Below are positions 12,936-24,885 of a stretch of DNA of 64,000 bases, one piece after another. This DNA is from Vespula vulgaris (taxonomy: Eukaryota > Arthropoda > Insecta > Hymenoptera > Vespidae), in the NCBI RefSeq assembly GCF_905475345.1, contig NC_066586.1, positions 2,430,001 through 2,494,000 of the forward strand, read 5' to 3'. The number at the start of each line of letters is the position of its first letter. Positions within the stretch are counted from its first letter, which is position 1. Below the pieces are notes generated by a model. It worked only from the letters and a program-made list of their open reading frames with translations. It had not been told where the DNA came from and ran no database searches. A program made the position numbers and the translations under genes.

Positions 12936-13480
12936 GTAAGAAGAATGAAATTTGCGAGGCAAAATCTAATTCGATGCGGTGCCCGGATAAACGCGATGCT
13001 TCGTTTCGCTTTGCGCCTTTTTATCGTTTCACGAGCACGTGTTCCCTGTCATTCTCTTAATACGCTCCTAAACGCAGTCACGAGCCCGACAAATTTTCGA
13101 AGCGGCTGCTGTGTTTGCCGAACGAGAAAGAGAAGAAACTTTTCGGCGTAACTCTTAAGCACACACGCTTTCTCCTTCCTCTTCTTCTTCTCTCTTGTCT
13201 TGTCGTAATTCCTCTCTTCTCTTCTTCTCGCCACCTTGACTCATCGAAAAGAGAAGGAAGGACGACGCTTCTGGAACGGACGAGACTTTACCTATGCGCG
13301 CGATTTCGCAAAATAGAAAAAGAGAAGAAGAGAGAGAGAGAGAAAAAAAGAAGAAATGAAAAAAAGAAATACGCGCGAGCTCGCGTCGTCTCTCCCGCGA
13401 GACGCCCCAAATTTGTCGGAGACAAAAATACGCTTTATTGCACGCCAGACCGAAAGCTACCGTAGACCTGGACTTCAGAC

Positions 13481-13575
13481 TTCTCTCTCTCTCTCTCTCT
13501 TTTTCTCTCTCTATCGTATGTTCTCTCTCCAAGAAGAGAGAGAGAGAGAGGGAGAGGGAGAGAAGGAGAGAGAAG
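13481..13575. repeat. Facing (CT)n and (GA)n runs
   Basis: A CT run (about 13,481-13,511) is followed after about 20 bp by a GA run (about 13,533-13,575). The two are reverse complements and could fold as one hairpin in an intron transcript. Confidence 0.8.
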
Positions 13576-13881
13576 TCTCGAGGCGTCTACCGACGTTCGA
13601 GCGTCTCCTCGCGCTTAGTTAACCGTGCTATAAATACGACGACGCCGGCATAACGGTATTTTTTTCTTTAAAAAAAAAAAAGAAAAAAGAAAGAAAAAGA
13701 AAAAAACGAAATAAAAGATCTTTCGAGTCCATACTCGTTTAACTACCAACGTATCCTTCCGATACGCCTATTACCCAACGTAACAGATCGTAATATTAAC
13801 TTAATGATAAGGAACGTAAAAAAATATACATATGTATGTACCCAAACTAATCGAATTTGTTTTCATTGTTTCTAATTACAG

Positions 13882-14008
13882 ATGCGCGGAAGGCTTCACG
13901 GGTCTACGGTGCGAGACGAAGGACGTCATCAGCACCGGAAGTGTGTACAATCGTCGTAGGGCGCCCTTTTCCTGCAAACTGGGACTCTCGACCTCGTACT
14001 ACTGCTAG
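13882..14008 (+). CDS. vn: Terminal exon of an EGF-domain ligand, probably Vein-like
   Basis: A strong acceptor (pyrimidine-rich, ending TCTAATTACAG at 13,881) opens an exon reading CAEGFTGLRCETKD, then a 27-residue tail to TAG at 14,006-14,008. C-x8-C with G-F-T-G is the C5-C6 loop of an EGF domain. The first base of the exon completes the preceding codon, so the intron falls in the single residue between C4 and C5. This is the intron position known for EGF-receptor ligands (neuregulin, EGF, TGF-alpha types). No membrane segment follows before the stop, which fits secreted Vein rather than Spitz-type precursors. The tail has an RRR run and two further cysteines. Earlier exons (C1-C4, any Ig domain) are not in the window, so the last intron would exceed 13.8 kb. 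EGF exon: well supported. Vein: inference. Confidence 0.6.
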
Positions 14009-14218
14009 CGATAATCGCGCGGGGCCCTTCGAATGAGTAGACCCTTTTCGACCCATACGAAGCACGCTCGGTCTAGTCGGTCGTCGGACAAAACACGAAA
14101 GTCCGCGAAAAAAAAGAGTCGTGAGAGGGCCAACGCGCGACCAAAGAGAATGACGGATCAGGGAAACGAAGATAAAGAGAAAAAGGGAGATAGAGATAGA
14201 GAGATAGATAGATAGAGA

Positions 14219-14265
<47 letters not shown>

Positions 14266-14364
14266 TCAGTTTAAAAAAATATACGTTGCTATACGAAAAT
14301 ATGAGCGAACGACCCTACGATACGATGAAATCTAAAAGTGGGGAGGGCTAAAAGAGGGAGAAAA

Positions 14365-14419
<55 letters not shown>

Positions 14420-14540
14420 GAGAGAATGAAAGAGAGAAAGAGAGAGAGAGAGAGAATCACGTAGATTAAACACGAATTTAGGTAGCATTTGATCTCGGAT
14501 AGTCCATCGAAAAAAGAAAAAAATAAATAAATAAATAAAA
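14009..14540 (+). other. Likely 3' UTR of the EGF-ligand gene
   Basis: The sequence after the stop carries two GA arrays (14,187-14,259 and 14,369-14,455) and ends with four overlapping AATAAA signals at 14,522-14,539. No other reading frame of interest. The true cleavage site cannot be seen. Confidence 0.4.
14522..14539 (+). terminator. Overlapping AATAAA polyadenylation signals
   Basis: AATAAA occurs four times in register every 4 bp. It is the first canonical signal after the EGF-exon stop codon, about 515 bp downstream. Confidence 0.35.
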
Positions 14541-14754
14541 CACTTTTTACGAGGACACGATTTCCCAAAACTAACTAAATATGCTTACCATCATTCGTAT
14601 TTTCTTTTTCTACTTCTTCTTCATCTTCTTCTTCTTCTTCTTCTTCTTAACTATACTTCTCTTAAACTACTTTTGTGACTTTTCTTTTCTAGAAAAATCT
14701 CGCGTCACGAAACGAGCCTCGCGCTTCCGTAGAAATTTTATTTGGGAAACAGAG

Positions 14755-14826
<72 letters not shown>

Positions 14827-15504
14827 TATATGCATATATATGCATACGTGTGTCTGCTGAGTGTGTGTATGTGTGCGAGAATGTGTATGCGTTTGTATGT
14901 ATGCGTGTTAAGTAATATGTATATCCCGTGCGAGAGAAAAAAAAGAAAAAAGAAAAGAAAGAAAAAAAGAAAAATAAAAAGAAAGAAGGCGAAGACGTAG
15001 CGGGTCTTCGACGCTCCTGACCCTTCCTCGAGTTCCAAGCTCGACGGACGAAAGGGTTGAAACATAATGCGACTTTCGTAATCTATAAGTGTCACTCGTT
15101 CTCAAAAACCCTCGCGAGTCGCCCGTAAAGAAAAAGGAAGAGAAAGAGGGAGAGAGAGAGACAGAGAGATGGAAAAGGGTGGAAGGGAGAAGAGAGAAGA
15201 GAAAAAAAAAGAAAAATATAAGAAAGAAAAAAATGAAAGAGAGGACGAAGTAAAAAAGAAAAAAAAAGAGAAAGAAAGAAAGGGCGCTCGAAGGCCGCGC
15301 TTCTCAAAGTCTCCACGGAGAACAATACCAAAGAGCTCAAGGGTCTCGATCAAGGACGTCGCGAGTGCGGATAAATTGCTCCGAATCTAAATCGATATAG
15401 GAAGAGTTCCTCCCTCGAAAAAGACGGCCTAGTTCAACGTTAGAAAAAAAAAGAGAAATAGGAAAAGAGAGAGAGAGAGAGAGAAAGAGAGAATGAAAGA
15501 GAGG

Positions 15505-15579
<75 letters not shown>

Positions 15580-16472
15580 AGTGAAAGAAAGAGAGAGAAA
15601 GAGAAAAAAAAGAGAGAGAGGTAAAACTGATAGAAAAGAGAAGAAAAGAAAATCCTTTCGTACCTTCCCGATCTGCGGTTACTTTTTTAGAATCCTCTTT
15701 GTCCTCTTGTCCCCGTTGTCCTCTCCAGTTTATTCTTCGTCGTTATATCGGTAAGACGAGAAAAAATTTTTGCGAAAAAAAAAAGAAATAAAAAATGTAA
15801 AGGACGCTGAAAAATAATAGAAGAAGCGTCGTCGAATACGCGAAAATTGAAATTGGAGTCGGTACGACGGGAACGACAGCGACGAGGAGAGAATTCATTC
15901 TCGTACAATGGTATACGCCGAAGAAATGAAATCTTTGTCGAATGGGCGATGGTAACATTCATCGTGCCTTTAATATACTGATATTTTCGCGTGCGGTTAA
16001 GTCTGACGTTATACAAAAATTCAATTTCAAATCTCTTAGCACGGTGACGGTCGGTACGTCTTTCCAAGCTATCCATTCTCTTTTCGAAGAAAAAAAAAAA
16101 AAAAAAGAAACAAAAACAAAACCGTCGAGATGAGACAGGATTGTCCTGAGACGAAAAAGGTGAATAGGGGGAGGATGATCTATATTCAAAAAGAATCGGG
16201 AAAAAAAAAGAAATAAAAAATATAAACGGAAGAAAAATAGAAAGAAAGAAAGAAAGAAAAGGAAAAAGAAATGGACGAACGAGAGACACAGACGTTTTGA
16301 AAATTTTGCCTCGAGAAGATCGTCGTCGTACTTGCGAATCTTTTTCAAGTAAACTAATATACATCGGACTCGCTCGTCAAAATTTCTCAACAAATCCCTC
16401 CGTACCCTATTACCTTAAATTTCTAACGGCGCATCATCGATCTTCTCGTAAAATTCCTACGTCGCGTCTTCC
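14541..16472. other. Purine-rich microsatellite desert
   Basis: CTT units at 14,608-14,648, GAAA plus (GA)n at 14,756-14,823, A/G-rich tracts at 14,935-14,995 and 15,130-15,280, a very long GA-rich tract at 15,464-15,620 and A-rich tracts to 16,260. A mixed block at 15,820-15,960 has no identifiable exon. Confidence 0.65.
15464..15620. repeat. Long (GA)n-rich tract
   Basis: About 155 bp of GA with few AA, GG and AT interruptions; among the longest purine tracts in the window. Confidence 0.95.
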
Positions 16473-16476
16473 TTAA

Positions 16477-16608
16477 CCTGTTAACGCCACGTTTAACGAG
16501 TATACTCGTCATGAAGGGATAACAATTTTTTATGTTATGACGCGTATATACAAAAAAAAATTGCCAACTCTTTACGACGAGTATTTATTATCTCGTTGTT
16601 TTGTTGTT

Positions 16609-16654
<46 letters not shown>

Positions 16655-17010
16655 AAATATCGTAAATTTACGAATAATTCGTGAAATTTTAACTCGAGCA
16701 TCAAAATGAATAATTTCTCTTTTCGTGTGACGAGTATACCCGTCATTCAACCTCGCAAAAAAAACAGGAAAAAATTACCATTTCCTCGTGACGTGTATAT
16801 TCGTCAAATACAATTTGATAGATTGAATTTAGTTAATAATATCAATGAATTTGACCAATAATATTATTGATTTTTCCTAAAAATCAACTGCCATTTCGTT
16901 TTTGGAGAAGTTTCATATGCTCCATGTTTGATGAGTACATTCATCGTCTCTTAATTTTTGGTACACAACGTAGATATACATTTTTAAAACAGATCTACAC
17001 AGTTAACAGG
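16477..17010. mobile_element. Non-autonomous piggyBac-like element (MITE)
   Basis: The 534-bp unit is flanked on both sides by TTAA (16,473-16,476 and 17,011-17,014), the target duplication of the piggyBac superfamily. Its ends are perfect inverted repeats: CCTGTTAAC at 16,477-16,485 and GTTAACAGG at 17,002-17,010. Inside are several copies of a near-palindromic motif of form TGACGNGTATANNCGTCA (full copies at 16,728-16,745 and 16,789-16,806; shorter or diverged ones near 16,496, 16,538, 16,575 and 16,929). A (TA)n at 16,612-16,651 sits within it. There is no transposase frame, so it would depend on an autonomous relative. The motif copies are candidate protein binding sites. Superfamily assignment rests on TTAA plus TIR only. 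Confidence 0.72.
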
Positions 17011-17051
17011 TTAAGTGTCAAGGGAGGAAACGAAGCGAATAGGGTAGAGAA

Positions 17052-17053
17052 AA

Positions 17054-17097
<44 letters not shown>

Positions 17098-17190
17098 AGA
17101 GAGAGAGAGAGAATGAGAGTGAGAGAGAGAGAGAAAAAGAGAGAGAAATTAAAAGAGAGAGAGAGAGAGAGAGAAAAAGAAAGAGAGAAA
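17052..17190. repeat. (GA)n-rich tract
   Basis: About 140 bp of GA with AT and AA interruptions, starting 40 bp after the right end of the piggyBac-like element. Confidence 0.95.
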
Positions 17191-19210
17191 GACGGCGCGC
17201 TGTACTCCAGCAGTCTCGGGACCCTATTTATGTTTTATATATTATATTATATATATTATATATATAAATATGTGTATAAACATTTTTAATTTATTTATTT
17301 AATTCATTAATTTTATTGATTTACTATTAAACGTCATCTCCACCTCGGCAAACGCCTTTGTTCTTCATATCTTACGTTCTCCTTCATAGCATTTACGTTC
17401 TTTTTATTCTATTTTCGATTTTGTTTCATTCTTCTTGCTCGTTTCTACGAGTGTACGGAAAGAAAAAAAAAAAGAAAAGAAAAAAGAAAAAGGTAGGTAC
17501 AATTTTTGTTTTGATTATTATTATTAGTATTGTTATTTCCTTTCTTTTTCCTTTCATTTTCCTTTCATTTCATAATAATTTTCTTAATCGTTAATTATCA
17601 TTTTATCGAAAAATTTGCCTCCCGAATTATATATTATATATCATATAATATCGAATATCCCACAATTAACAAACTAAAGTAAATTAACATGCGCTTTTCA
17701 ACGAATGTAAAGATAAACAAAATACGTATCGCTATTGGGCTGATTACGAAGGTTTTACTATACGTACTTCGTTATTTAATGATAAACAAATTTTTAAAAG
17801 AAACCATCTACTTTACTTTGTGCGACAGAAGGTGGGATAGATCGAAGAGAAAAATTTATAAAGAAAGTAAAAATATCTATACTTTCATACATACATATAT
17901 ATATATATATATGCATATGAAATGTATATAAATATGTATACATAAAAATATACATATACTGCGGTGACGAGGTAAGATGCAAAGCAAACGTCTACTTCGT
18001 CGATGGGCATATATCTATATACGATGGAAGAAGAAAAATTTCTCGAACGATATCAGGAAACGCTCTCCCGACATATCAATTTTCGCATTTTAGAGGATGA
18101 CGACCAAAAGCGACGGTAACGTCAAAGAAACGCAATACGTGTGCGTTTCCCGTGCCTACGAGAAGAAACCGAGCGACGTTGTCTCTCGACAGTATCTTAT
18201 TGCATTCCGCGCGTGTCGTTTTAAAACACACAAGCTCACCACTTACATCCTAAAGGGAATAGCTTTCTCCATGCTCGAAGATATTTTTCACTACCGTTTT
18301 AAACAAAAAAAAAAAAGAAGAAAGAAAAAATAAAAAAAAAACTAACGAAGAAAAGAAAAGGAAGGGAAAAAGAAAAGGAACACGAGGAAAGAGTCGAGGT
18401 ATGAGAAGATCATAACTTTTATGTAAACTCAACGAAAAACGTATATTTCTATATTGTCAAAGAGTTTTTATAAGTACGAGTACGAGAGAAAGGAGAAAGA
18501 AAGCGAGCTAGAGAAGAAATAAAGGAAAGAGAAACGTGAAAATAGATGAGAATAGGATAGAAAAAATGAGAGAAGAGTAAGGGAACCAAAAACCGAAAAA
18601 GCATAGAAAAGGGGAATTCGCGAAAAGCACCCTTGAATTTCTCGCTCGGCAAACGCGTACTCTGGGATGTTCCTCGTAAAAAGCTCTCCTCGGTACCTAC
18701 TCCATAAACCTCGAAGCACCGGTACATTCATTCTAGTAACCGCTTCTCTTAATCGAACTCCCTACCGCCTCTGGCGGAGTAGCTTTTCTCGAGATTGCGG
18801 CTCGCCTGGAAAACTTTCTCGAGAAAGTCCACGAGAAATTCGAATTCGATTCGAAAATGCGCGCTTTTACCTTACGATCTTTCCTTAGGACACGCGGAAA
18901 GTTTATTTGAAATCTTTTGTATCTGACAAACATTTCCTTTCTATTCAAAGAGAGAGAGAGAGAGAGAGAGAGAATGACAAAGTCCCATCGAAAAGGAGAT
19001 GCAACGTCGTACTTCTTCGATATCATGACAAAAACTACCTACTTCCCATTAATCGTCTCGGTAATTATCGAAAAGAGATCAATCACTCGTACATTTTTCA
19101 TGATCGCGAATTAAAAAAAAAAGAAAATGGAAAAAGAGAGGAAAAAAAGAAAATAACGAATGGATAATCCCAGAGAGATCGAAGCTATAAGTACGTTAAG
19201 ATCTTGCTTA

Positions 19211-19246
19211 GGAAGGAAGGAAGGAAGGAAGGAAGGAAGGAAGGAA
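19211..19246. repeat. (GGAA)n array, left arm
   Basis: Nine GGAA units. A reverse-complement TTCC array of similar length lies about 255 bp downstream, so the two could pair. Confidence 0.95.
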
Positions 19247-19500
19247 GAAGATGAAGAAGAGGAAGGAGGAGGAAGCGGAAAAGGAGAAGGAGACGGAGGA
19301 AGAAACGTACATGAGGGCATCGTTAGCTTTTACGGTAGACGGTACGATCGAATCGCAATTACCCGCGTCATCCTATTCTAAGATTTTCACGATCGATTAT
19401 AAAATTTTATTACCGATAAAACGATCGAATCGCTGCTATCGAAATTCTTTATCGTATATATTATCAACGATTAAATATTATTCTCCAACATCCAATACTT

Positions 19501-19541
19501 CTTCCTTCCTTCCTTCCTTCCTTCCTTCCTTCCTTCCTTCT
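19501..19541. repeat. (TTCC)n array, right arm
   Basis: About ten TTCC units, followed by imperfect TTCC sequence to about 19,562; inverted copy of the 19,211-19,246 array. Confidence 0.95.
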
Positions 19542-20417
19542 TCCTTCCCTTCTTCCTTCCGTCGCGTAGAATCAAGAATACGTGTTACCTTAATCCATCT
19601 AATATTATTATTATCACGGAATACCGTGGTCACCGATCGTCATCCCTTAGCAATGGAATACGTGACTTTGAATTCAAACGTCCAGCGATCACAGCGAAAT
19701 TCTGACGTCTCTACGTGAGCCGGCATTTCCTCTAACGCCGTACCTACTACTATTATAGTATACTATAGTATACTTGCTATAATCTGGATTATTAACAGGA
19801 GAGACAAAGCGAAGCAACAGGATCTATCGCATTTCGTCGAGAGCAATATACAATAACAAAAATACACAATTTTAATATTACTATCAGTGAGAATTACGAA
19901 AAAACATTTTACGTAATAATAATGATAAAGCACGAGATACAATTAACCCGTATTGTATCGAATTTCGATTGGAACTACCGATTTTTATCGATGAACGAAG
20001 TCTTCTTCTGGTATTTCAATCGGACTCGACCGGATCAATCGATCGATCGATCAAATCATCCCGGAATGAGAAATAAACGATCAAATCCAGGACTTATCGG
20101 AATAAAAGGAATAAAAAGAGTAACTATTACCCTGTATCTCTGATATATGTGTATGCGTGCGTGCATGCATATACATACGTGTATGTGTGTGCCTACGCGC
20201 GCGAGTCTATGTGTGTAAAAAAAAAAAAAAGAGAGGAAGATCGAATAATCGGGAATACAAAAGCCAAACCCAGAAGTTACATCGTCGCGCATACGCGTTT
20301 TGTTTCGCTCGTTACGTAAACCGAAATCACGGAACGGTAACGACGAGTACGACTGCATAAATACGAGAATCGTTTCACAAGAGAGAGAAAGAGATAGAGA
20401 TAGAGAAACAGATAGAT

Positions 20418-20471
<54 letters not shown>

Positions 20472-21283
20472 GGATGTCGACTAATCAATTGCGTTCGAAT
20501 CACAGAGAATTTTCAATGCGCTCAAACTCGAACGTGTCTCTTCGCCCCGTTGTAATAGTAAACGCGGGATAGAAACGATAGAGAAAGCTATGATCGAGAA
20601 AGTATTGTCCCGAGAAAATCGGTAAAAGAGAATCGATCGTTTCAACCATGGCTGTTGTTCCGTTCTATTCTGTTCTATTCACCTAGCCTACCTATCTGCC
20701 CTCTTTCTCTCTCCCTGCTCTTTCTCCTTCTCCTCCTCTCCTCTTCAACCCCGTTCAACCACTCCCTCCCATCTCCTTTCGTGGTTTACCCTCCCGTGTG
20801 CATAATCGAAATTTAACGTTATCCGATGGGCTCACGAATCGTCGATTAAGAGCCACACGTTAAACGCTTCGACGGCACTCGAACTAAACGAGCATATCGT
20901 GGGTTTAAACGTTGTGAATAGAGAAGAGAGGAGAAAGAAAGAAAGAGAGAGAGAGAGAGAGTAAGGAGAGAAAGAGAAGAGAAGAAAAAGAGGAGGGGGG
21001 AATGATAGAAGCGAGAGAGTAATACGGCTAGAATAATTTTCTCTTTCGCATGTTGCTCACGCCCGACGATGCTTGATCGAGAGTGCCGTCGATAACTCGA
21101 ACAAATAAGATAATTGGCTGTTTTTCACGCGAAATGAAAGCTGTCCTTTGGATAAAATAGCTAGATCCATTTTTCTTTTTATCCATCATTCTTTCTACTA
21201 CTATCTTCCGCAGTTTTTCCAAACTCTCTTTATATCTCTCTCTTTCTGTCTCTCTCTTTCTCTCTTTTTCTCTCTCTGTCTAT

Positions 21284-21319
<36 letters not shown>

Positions 21320-21855
21320 TTATCTCTTTCTCTCTCGATATCGTTTCCACGCGAGATTTTACTCTTGCCGATGAAAAAATAAAGTCCACTGGTAAGGGTT
21401 TACGAATGCTACCGATTGTAACCGATTATTTCGAATCGACACTACGGATCAATTTCCCACGATAATATTTCCTCTTTCTTTCTATCTCTCTCTTTCACTT
21501 GCTCTCCTTGAGTTCTAAAGAGAAAAACGATCGATAGGATTTTTATGACTCGTATCATGCGTACCCAATGAAAAAAAAATCGATCAACGATCGGTCAACT
21601 AAACCGAACGTACATACATCGTTCGCATCGATAAACGAAAAAGGAAACTCTGAATAAATTAATCTCTTAAAATAACATCCGTCCTACCCGGCAGATCCCA
21701 ATGTATTTTTTATTTTTCGAAAATAATCGATGAATTAAAAATATATGTGGGAAAAATCTTTACTGTGAGATTGTATACGATAATGAATAAAATCTTTCGC
21801 GATTCTATCATTTCTATATCGGATTATAATATTAAATTTGTAAACAGTATTTGTA

Positions 21856-21940
21856 TATGTATATATGTACGTACGTACGTACGTATGTATGTATGTACGT
21901 ATGTATGTATGTATATATGTATGTATGTATATATGTATTA
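21856..21940. repeat. GTAC/GTAT tetranucleotide array
   Basis: GTAC units pass into GTAT units, with TA-rich ends. Confidence 0.9.
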
Positions 21941-22058
21941 TATCACTTTAAATTGTAACAGACGACGGAACGCACTTTGATTAATTATTTTAAAATTGAT
22001 TTAATAATCAATCAATTTTTTTCTCATCATTTTGATTACATTCAATCATGAATATAAA

Positions 22059-22110
<52 letters not shown>

Positions 22111-22599
22111 TCCGTCGAGATAAAAATAACATATCATTCCAGCGAATCAAAGGGAAAACGCGAAAAAGAATAGATAACTTCATATATATATATACACATA
22201 TATATTCACATATGATATATATACATTCATACATACATACATACATATATATATACATATATATATATATTCACTTCCATGTCTCGATCCAAGACACTTT
22301 AACTCGTCCAGGATTTATTCGTTAGCGTGTAGCCGACACGCGATGTTCTAAGATCGTCGTCGCGTGTAAGGAATTCTATCGCTCGAACGATCATTCATCT
22401 TTCTCTGTACGCGCCACGAAAGCGTAAGACAAAAAGGAAATGGATCTAAGATGGTGGGAGGAAGGAACGAAGGGAGGAAGTAAGGACGAAGAAGTGGGTG
22501 GTTGGGTTGGAAGAATGAGAGACGGGCCAATGGAGAGAGGGTGAAAGGGGGAGGGATTGAGGGGGAAGAGGGTGGAGAGATAGAGATAGACAGATGGAT

Positions 22600-22925
22600 A
22601 GAGAGACGTGGCGAATGCGTGCCTTGAATTTCGTGAGACCGATCGTTCGCTCCCAAGGGTCTTCATTAACGCCTTAATTAGAAGCGAATTCGAGCGATCG
22701 TCCACGAAACGGTATCCGAACATGCATCTCGAGGACGTGTCCTTCTCATTAGTCTCGTCGCATTAACCGCACGAGACCCCTATTGCCTGCCATTCCTCAC
22801 GGCCTCATTGTGCGGCACATCTCGTATTCACTGTCAAATTAGTGCGCCCACGGTACGGACGCGGTGCTAGCTAGCCTCCTAACGATTTGCCCGCCGGCGT
22901 GTTAAAGTTCGATCGTTAGTATCTG
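22600..22925. promoter_or_regulatory. Repeat-free GC-balanced block
   Basis: About 320 bp with no simple repeats and clearly higher GC than its flanks, containing a TTAACGCCTTAATTAG site near 22,665 and many CpG. Stops occur in all frames, so it is not a long exon. Best reading is a conserved regulatory element; untested. Confidence 0.3.
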
Positions 22926-24853
22926 TTAAGTAGATACGTTCAAGTTGATCCAACCATTTCAACCGATCCTTTTTGGCTATACTCTTCGATTCCATACTTC
23001 TTGTTTTCTTTTTTTTCTCCTCACTTTTTTCTTCCTTTTCCATTCTTTTTTCTTGTTTTTTTTTCTCTTCCTCTTCTTCTTCTTCTTTTTTTTTTTCTTA
23101 TTTCAATTTTAGAGAAAGAGAGAAAGACTTTTAAGAGTAGAATTTTCTTTTCAAGGTTGATATTTATCTCAATTAGAGATCGAGCGTTGTTTGTTATCGC
23201 GTGAGTTATAATCGAAAGTCGAGAGAAATAATGGAATTAATTGTTAATATCGATTCCGATCGGATTAGATTGAAATTATAAGGTGTTATCAATGAGAGAT
23301 AATGGTTTGTTGGTAAGAAGTGGATAAAAGAATGGGAGATACGAAATGACCGAGAAAATAGAAACGCCTTGAAATCTTTTCTTAAGAATTATGCGCATTG
23401 ATGGGGAAAAAATTGCTCGAGAACTTGGAACGAAGTAAAAGGTGACATCTAACGATTTTTGAAAGACGGAAAAGACTGACTTGTGCATAAAGTATTTTTG
23501 ATAGGACTGCGACGTGAACGTTATCGCGGAGGATATGGCTAATAGCTAAACGATAATGCTACGATACTGAAAGAATAATTCTATTACTTTTTAACGAGTC
23601 TAAGTAACGTTCTCGTACTCAACGGATGTACTTATCGATAATATAATTTCAACCAAAAATGAATGGAAATTACTCTGTCAAATTGATAACGAATCTACAT
23701 ATATGTCCTATAAAGCAGCCACATAAATTCAATATCCATTGGGTGAACATTATGTTTGGAAATAATTCAAGGACAAATGAAAACGATCGGAACAATTACC
23801 GCACTATTAATGCCTTGAATTTCGATCGACCATCTAAATGGATTAATGCGTGGCTCGAATTACGTTTATTTGAACGAATATGTCGGCCTTTTCGATGAGT
23901 AAATAATTTCTAGCCAGTCTTTTTCGTTTATTTGACTAAGAGCAAATATTGATTATCATGAAATAGTTATTTGTCGCTAACAAAAACTTCGTTTTTACTA
24001 CGACTAAGTATTCCTCAAATATGTCGAACGGCGTATTTATTTTTCCCTAGCAAACAAAAATCCTTTCAATGTTAGAACGGATAGCCGTAGGAAGGGAAAT
24101 AAAATTCGACAATGATGATAACAAAAAAAAAAAAGAATAAAAATATTACTAAAAGGCAACATCCACGTAATCGATTTCAATTGAAAGTATTAAAAAGGAA
24201 TTTCGATAAAGTAATAAATTCGTTCGGGCAAATCGGAATCAAGCGGTTTGAGTTATCAAAATATAAAATCGATCTGATACGATTTTTTGTTTTACAAAGG
24301 AGCGAACTTTAATTTTAAATTCATTGAAATTCAAGACGGACGTTTTCGAAAAGTACCGAAGGGCGCATATTACTTCGATAGAATTCTATCTATGATAGAA
24401 TTTCCAGAAAAATATTACTAAACTTCGTAACTCATATCACTTTCACCCTAGTCGTATTCTTGTGCGATACGTATACATATGGCAACTATACATGTATGTA
24501 TGTGTGTGTGTGTATGTATGTATGTATGTATATATATATATATATATACACTTGTTGGAAAGATGCAAAACTCAATTCGGTTAAAAAGTTCCGTAACCGA
24601 GCGAGCCCCAAGCAAAACTTTGACTTTCCTCTTGCACTCTTTCGTGATTTCTTCGATACTCTACAAGCAAGTTGATCGTACTTAAACTCTACTGAAAAGA
24701 ACGAAAAAGAACTCCCATGCCACGAAAAATAGTACATATATATATATATATACACATAGACATAAAATATACATACATACATACTATAAAGCAGATTCTC
24801 TCTGCAATCGACTTTTCTTTTAAACGGATAAAGAAACGATATGAAACAACGAG

Positions 24854-24885
<32 letters not shown>

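Larger units (their letters stand above)
17191..22560. other. Gene-poor stretch with microsatellites
   Basis: AT-rich sequence at 17,230-17,290 and 17,620-17,660, (AT)n at 17,891-17,911, A-rich at 18,300-18,370, (GA)n at 18,951-18,974, inverted GGAA/TTCC arrays (listed separately), GA-rich 20,380-20,470, CT/TCTA at 21,235-21,335, GTAC/GTAT units at 21,856-21,940, (TA)n at 22,058-22,104 and CATA units at 22,225-22,270. A frame open for 117 codons (19,793-20,143) follows an AACAG acceptor-like string but has no recognisable content. Confidence 0.55.

Noticed and set aside
19793..20143. 117 stop-free codons after an AACAG acceptor-like string
   Set aside because: Weak acceptor, no recognisable domain, and length within chance expectation for AT-rich DNA of this size.
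22046..22258. Frames rich in YIYIYI/CMYVC
   Set aside because: Translations of (TA)n and (GTAT)n arrays.
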